A DNA stretch of 35,740 bases. Origin: Sulfurimonas sp. SAG-AH-194-L11. Lineage in GTDB: Bacteria; Campylobacterota; Campylobacteria; Campylobacterales; Sulfurimonadaceae. A program made the translations under genes and the position numbers. A model generated the notes under the pieces. It was not told the origin of the DNA and did no database searches. It was given only the letters and a program-made list of their open reading frames with translations. Where the stretch lies: positions 1 through 35,740 of the forward strand of contig NZ_JAEMVB010000017.1 in the NCBI RefSeq assembly GCF_029215995.1, read 5' to 3'. How positions within the stretch are numbered: the stretch's first letter is position 1; each line of letters starts with the position of its first letter. Of this stretch, positions 33,153 to 35,740 are shown piece after piece.

Positions 33153-35494
33153 TCTCTCCCACACATAACAGAGTATTCACAATATTTACATTGTGCTTCA
33201 TCTTCACAAAGAACAAAGTCTATATGCTCTACTTGAAGCAGGTCTTTTATGTGTGACTGAAGTATCTCTATCTTTTCGTTCAGAAATGCTTCTGGCACTA
33301 TCTCACACTCTTTTAAGTCATAAAATGCACAACTAGTCACATCTCCTAAAGCCTGTGTTAAAAGATAGTAAAATTCTAACTGAAAGTCTGTTGCTTCTGT
33401 AAAGTTATTTTTATTATAAAGTTTATACGAGCCTGTTTTATAGTCAAGTACTTCTATCTCGTTATCGCGTTTATCTACTCTATCTATCTGTCCAACAAGT
33501 GTCATCCCCGCATACTCTACACTAAAGCTCTCTTCACAAGAATGTACCTCAAAACCATCACTAAATCTCTGTATCTCTAAAGCATAAAACTTTTGGAGTC
33601 GCTTTTTTTGCAGACTTATAAGATACCTATCAAGCTCACTTTTACCACAAGCAATATCTAACTCTTTTTCTAAATCCTTTTGTAACTCCCTTGCATCTTC
33701 ATAAGAGTTTTTCTTTGAGTAAACTTCTTTAAGTGCTAAATGCACTACATTTCCAATCTCATACTCTTGAGGTACATCTTGGGGTATATCGTGTCCATAA
33801 AGTTTTTGGATATATTTATAATAGTACTTGCGTTTGCAAGTCAGATATGTTTTAAGTCTTGTAGCAGAGAGTTTTACATCTTTAAAACTGTAATCTTGTA
33901 CGATACTTACAGGTTCAAGCAGACTCTTTTTTTCTCGTTTAAAGAGAATGTTTGCATACTCTAACTCTTCATGTATCTTCTCATCTTTTATATGCAACTG
34001 TTTTAAAAACCTCGAAGCAGAACTCTCACTTGAGTTTACAAAACACAGAGCCACTTCTTTACTTGAGTTAATCAGCATCTCATAATAGTGCTTTTGCAAA
34101 TTTTCTCTATCACTCATAGTTGGTAAGGAAGCATTTTCTCTCACCGCTGTATTTAAAAACATATCTTTATCACTGCGTTTAGGGACATTTTTATCATCAA
34201 AATCCATAATCACAACTGCATCAAAGTTAACACAACGTGTTTCAAGCAGACCCATCACAGTCACTTTACCACCACGAACATCATCTAATGTTCGTCCTGC
34301 CAATCTTTGCATAAAGAGACTTAGTAGAGATTTAACACTCATATCTTGCATAAAAGAGATTATTTTCTCAAAACTATATAGCTCTTCATTAAAAATACTC
34401 AACTCTTTTTTATCGCTTATAAATTCACAAATTTCAGTTAAGAAAGCTATAAAATCGACTTCAGAAAAACTCTTATAGTAGATACTAGAGAGCTTAGTAT
34501 AAAGCTCATTTCCAACTCTATTAAGTCTTGCAGAATTTTCTTGTGACTCAAGGTCGAGTCTCTTTATACTTGCATTAAGTTTTGTATAAATTGCACTATT
34601 TACAAAAGCAACTCCCATGGCAAAGTTCAAGTTACATTTTTCATCAAATATCTTTAGCATTGCTGCCCTGCTCTCATCAGGAAGTATCACTGCTATATTT
34701 TCTGCTTTGTACCCTTTTTGAGTAAACTCATATATTTTCTTTTTGACAAATGCTACTTGCAGTAGAGCCTCGCTAAAACTCTCACACTCTACATTTTTAT
34801 TTTTAATGAGCTTCTCTTTTTGGAGCACTTTTTTATCATTTAAAGAGATTAGGTAGTTATATCCAGCTTCTAACTCTATACCTAAGTCTAAAAATCGTGT
34901 CTGCATTTTTTGGTTAAAGAGACTAGTAGTAAACTCTATTTGTACTTGGGCAAAGTGAGTATAAGACTCTAATAGCTCAAACTCAAAGTTTGTAAGATGA
35001 CCTGCAATGTTTATAGTTACATCTTGGTGGCTTTTTGCATATGATTCATTAAACTCATAGAGTTTTGGTACAAAGATTCTATCTAAGTACTTTCTCTCAT
35101 TACAAAGTTCTTCGTAACGTTTATAGAGCTCTATAAGTATAGCAATATGCTCTTCATATTCAGCATACAAATCAGCAGATGCCAACTCATTTATATCGTA
35201 CAACTCAGCAGAGATTTCCTCAAAAAATTTAAATATATAAGTACTATTTTTGGTAAAAGTAAAGAAGTTTCTCTCGATTTGCAAGTTAGAAAATGCAGAA
35301 AAATCCGAAGCCTCTAAAAGAAGTAAAACGCGAGTATCTGCATCTATAAAGTGATACTCTTTGACAATACATAACTGGGCGATAAAATCGCTCATAGTTA
35401 TGTAGTTAGGAAGAAAAAGGGATTCTTGTGATAGTTTATGTTGTTGATCTCGTATAGCACGAGCAGAGGGTAGGACTAGAGTTCTTTCGTCCAT
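33149..35494 (-). CDS. addB: AddB-type nuclease subunit with iron-sulfur cluster motif
   Basis: AddB partners AddA in resecting double-strand breaks. The 781-residue protein begins with PSARAIRDQQ and has a degenerate helicase-like region without a Walker A motif. It ends in a PD-(D/E)XK nuclease: GQIDRVDKRDNEIEVLDYKTG carries the catalytic Asp and Lys. Four cysteines fit the AddB iron-sulfur cluster: C553 (YLTCKRKYYYKY) and the C-terminal CxxCx5C formed by C769, C772 and C778. The protein ends three residues later. The length is like that of epsilonproteobacterial AddB rather than the much longer Bacillus form. It lies 12 nt after the stop of a FixH-like gene on the same strand and ends 4 nt inside the convergent zinc permease gene. 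The start ATG at 35494 has no strong ribosome-binding site. Confidence 0.88.
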   Translation of the reverse strand: MDERTLVLPSARAIRDQQHKLSQESLFLPNYITMSDFIAQLCIVKEYHFIDADTRVLLLLEASDFSAFSNLQIERNFFTFTKNSTYIFKFFEEISAELYDINELASADLYAEYEEHIAILIELYKRYEELCNERKYLDRIFVPKLYEFNESYAKSHQDVTINIAGHLTNFEFELLESYTHFAQVQIEFTTSLFNQKMQTRFLDLGIELEAGYNYLISLNDKKVLQKEKLIKNKNVECESFSEALLQVAFVKKKIYEFTQKGYKAENIAVILPDESRAAMLKIFDEKCNLNFAMGVAFVNSAIYTKLNASIKRLDLESQENSARLNRVGNELYTKLSSIYYKSFSEVDFIAFLTEICEFISDKKELSIFNEELYSFEKIISFMQDMSVKSLLSLFMQRLAGRTLDDVRGGKVTVMGLLETRCVNFDAVVIMDFDDKNVPKRSDKDMFLNTAVRENASLPTMSDRENLQKHYYEMLINSSKEVALCFVNSSESSASRFLKQLHIKDEKIHEELEYANILFKREKKSLLEPVSIVQDYSFKDVKLSATRLKTYLTCKRKYYYKYIQKLYGHDIPQDVPQEYEIGNVVHLALKEVYSKKNSYEDARELQKDLEKELDIACGKSELDRYLISLQKKRLQKFYALEIQRFSDGFEVHSCEESFSVEYAGMTLVGQIDRVDKRDNEIEVLDYKTGSYKLYNKNNFTEATDFQLEFYYLLTQALGDVTSCAFYDLKECEIVPEAFLNEKIEILQSHIKDLLQVEHIDFVLCEDEAQCKYCEYSVMCGRD

Positions 35495-35506
35495 TACTAT
35501 GATGCT

Positions 35507-35740
35507 TTAGAACTCATACGATTGTGGGTTTCTCGTATCTGTTTTCATATTTAAAAAACGCTCTTTATCATCAACACTTACTTTTGCAATAATATTCCAA
35601 ACACCCGCTTTTGGAAATGCATTAAGTTTAAAACTATATATACCATTTTTTACACTAGGGTTCTCAAATGTTTTATCAAAGGCATCTGTTTCTGGTCTAC
35701 TAATAGCAATTTTTATTATTGCATTATCAATTGCTATTCC
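35507..35740 (-). CDS. C-terminal part of a FixH/YtkA-like protein, truncated by the window
   Basis: The minus strand is open from the right edge (35740) to the TAA at 35507-35509, giving 77 residues of an incomplete gene that was too short to stand out. The visible part has the pattern of the FixH/YtkA beta-sandwich: RPETDAFDKTF, then NGIYSFKL, then AFPKAGVWNIIAKVSVDD, followed by a hydrophilic end. Such domains are found in FixH of cbb3-oxidase assembly clusters and in small membrane-anchored copper-related proteins. The N-terminal membrane helix expected for these is outside the window. It is followed by addB after 12 nt. Confidence 0.55.
   Translation of the reverse strand, partial: GIAIDNAIIKIAISRPETDAFDKTFENPSVKNGIYSFKLNAFPKAGVWNIIAKVSVDDKERFLNMKTDTRNPQSYEF

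Overview
The window is about 36 kb of compact, AT-rich bacterial chromosome. The gene content suggests a free-living Campylobacterota (epsilonproteobacterial) organism close to Sulfurimonas or Sulfuricurvum. Pointers are two LPP20-domain proteins, a Helicobacter-type cysteine-rich protein with Sel1 repeats, a split AddA/AddB pair, a periplasmic alpha-carbonic anhydrase and many short translationally coupled operons. The genus is inference from recognised protein families; no 16S or tRNA gene is present to fix it. I saw no insertion sequence, phage, CRISPR array or tRNA. No stretch over 300 bases lacks a gene; the longest gap is about 210 bases, between rplM and modA.

Layout. 1-5900: the 3' part of a tandem-repeat protein gene, then an LPP20-domain protein gene. 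These converge with a coupled minus-strand operon mnmG > second LPP20 protein > membrane TPR protein. A perfect 16-bp inverted repeat lies upstream of mnmG. 5900-11430 (+): Sel1 protein, a GGDEF/EAL c-di-GMP phosphodiesterase, riboflavin synthase, RecQ. 11424-12711 (-): luxS and an MnmC-type tRNA methyltransferase. 12807-13952 (+): a YqhD-like iron-type alcohol dehydrogenase. 13957-19685 (-): HAD phosphatase, orphan peptide-binding protein and a DUF945-like anchored protein, then a porin plus alpha-carbonic anhydrase lipoprotein. 19848-20672 (-): rplM-rpsI. 20885-23557 (+): a molybdate uptake operon (modA, Mop-like protein, modB, modC). 23535-27152 (-): PilJ-type diguanylate cyclase > ABC-F ATPase > Hcp-like protein. 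27224-29935 and 33149-35494 (-): addA and addB, separated by an oppositely oriented zinc-uptake operon at 29969-33152 (+). 35507-35740 (-): the end of a FixH-like protein gene.

How the genes work together. MnmG and the MnmC-type enzyme belong to the same wobble-uridine modification pathway. LuxS recycles the by-product of SAM-dependent methylation and sits in an operon with one such methyltransferase. Two c-di-GMP enzymes with opposite predicted activity are present: a phosphodiesterase upstream of ribE and a cyclase coupled to an ABC-F gene. AddA and AddB should form the double-strand-break resection enzyme. The zinc operon has an outer-membrane barrel, a binding protein and a permease but no ATPase.

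Two organisational patterns stand out. All five convergent gene junctions overlap or are separated by at most 4 nt. The modA and zinc operons both have TATAAT exactly 7 nt before the first ATG, which would give leaderless transcripts.
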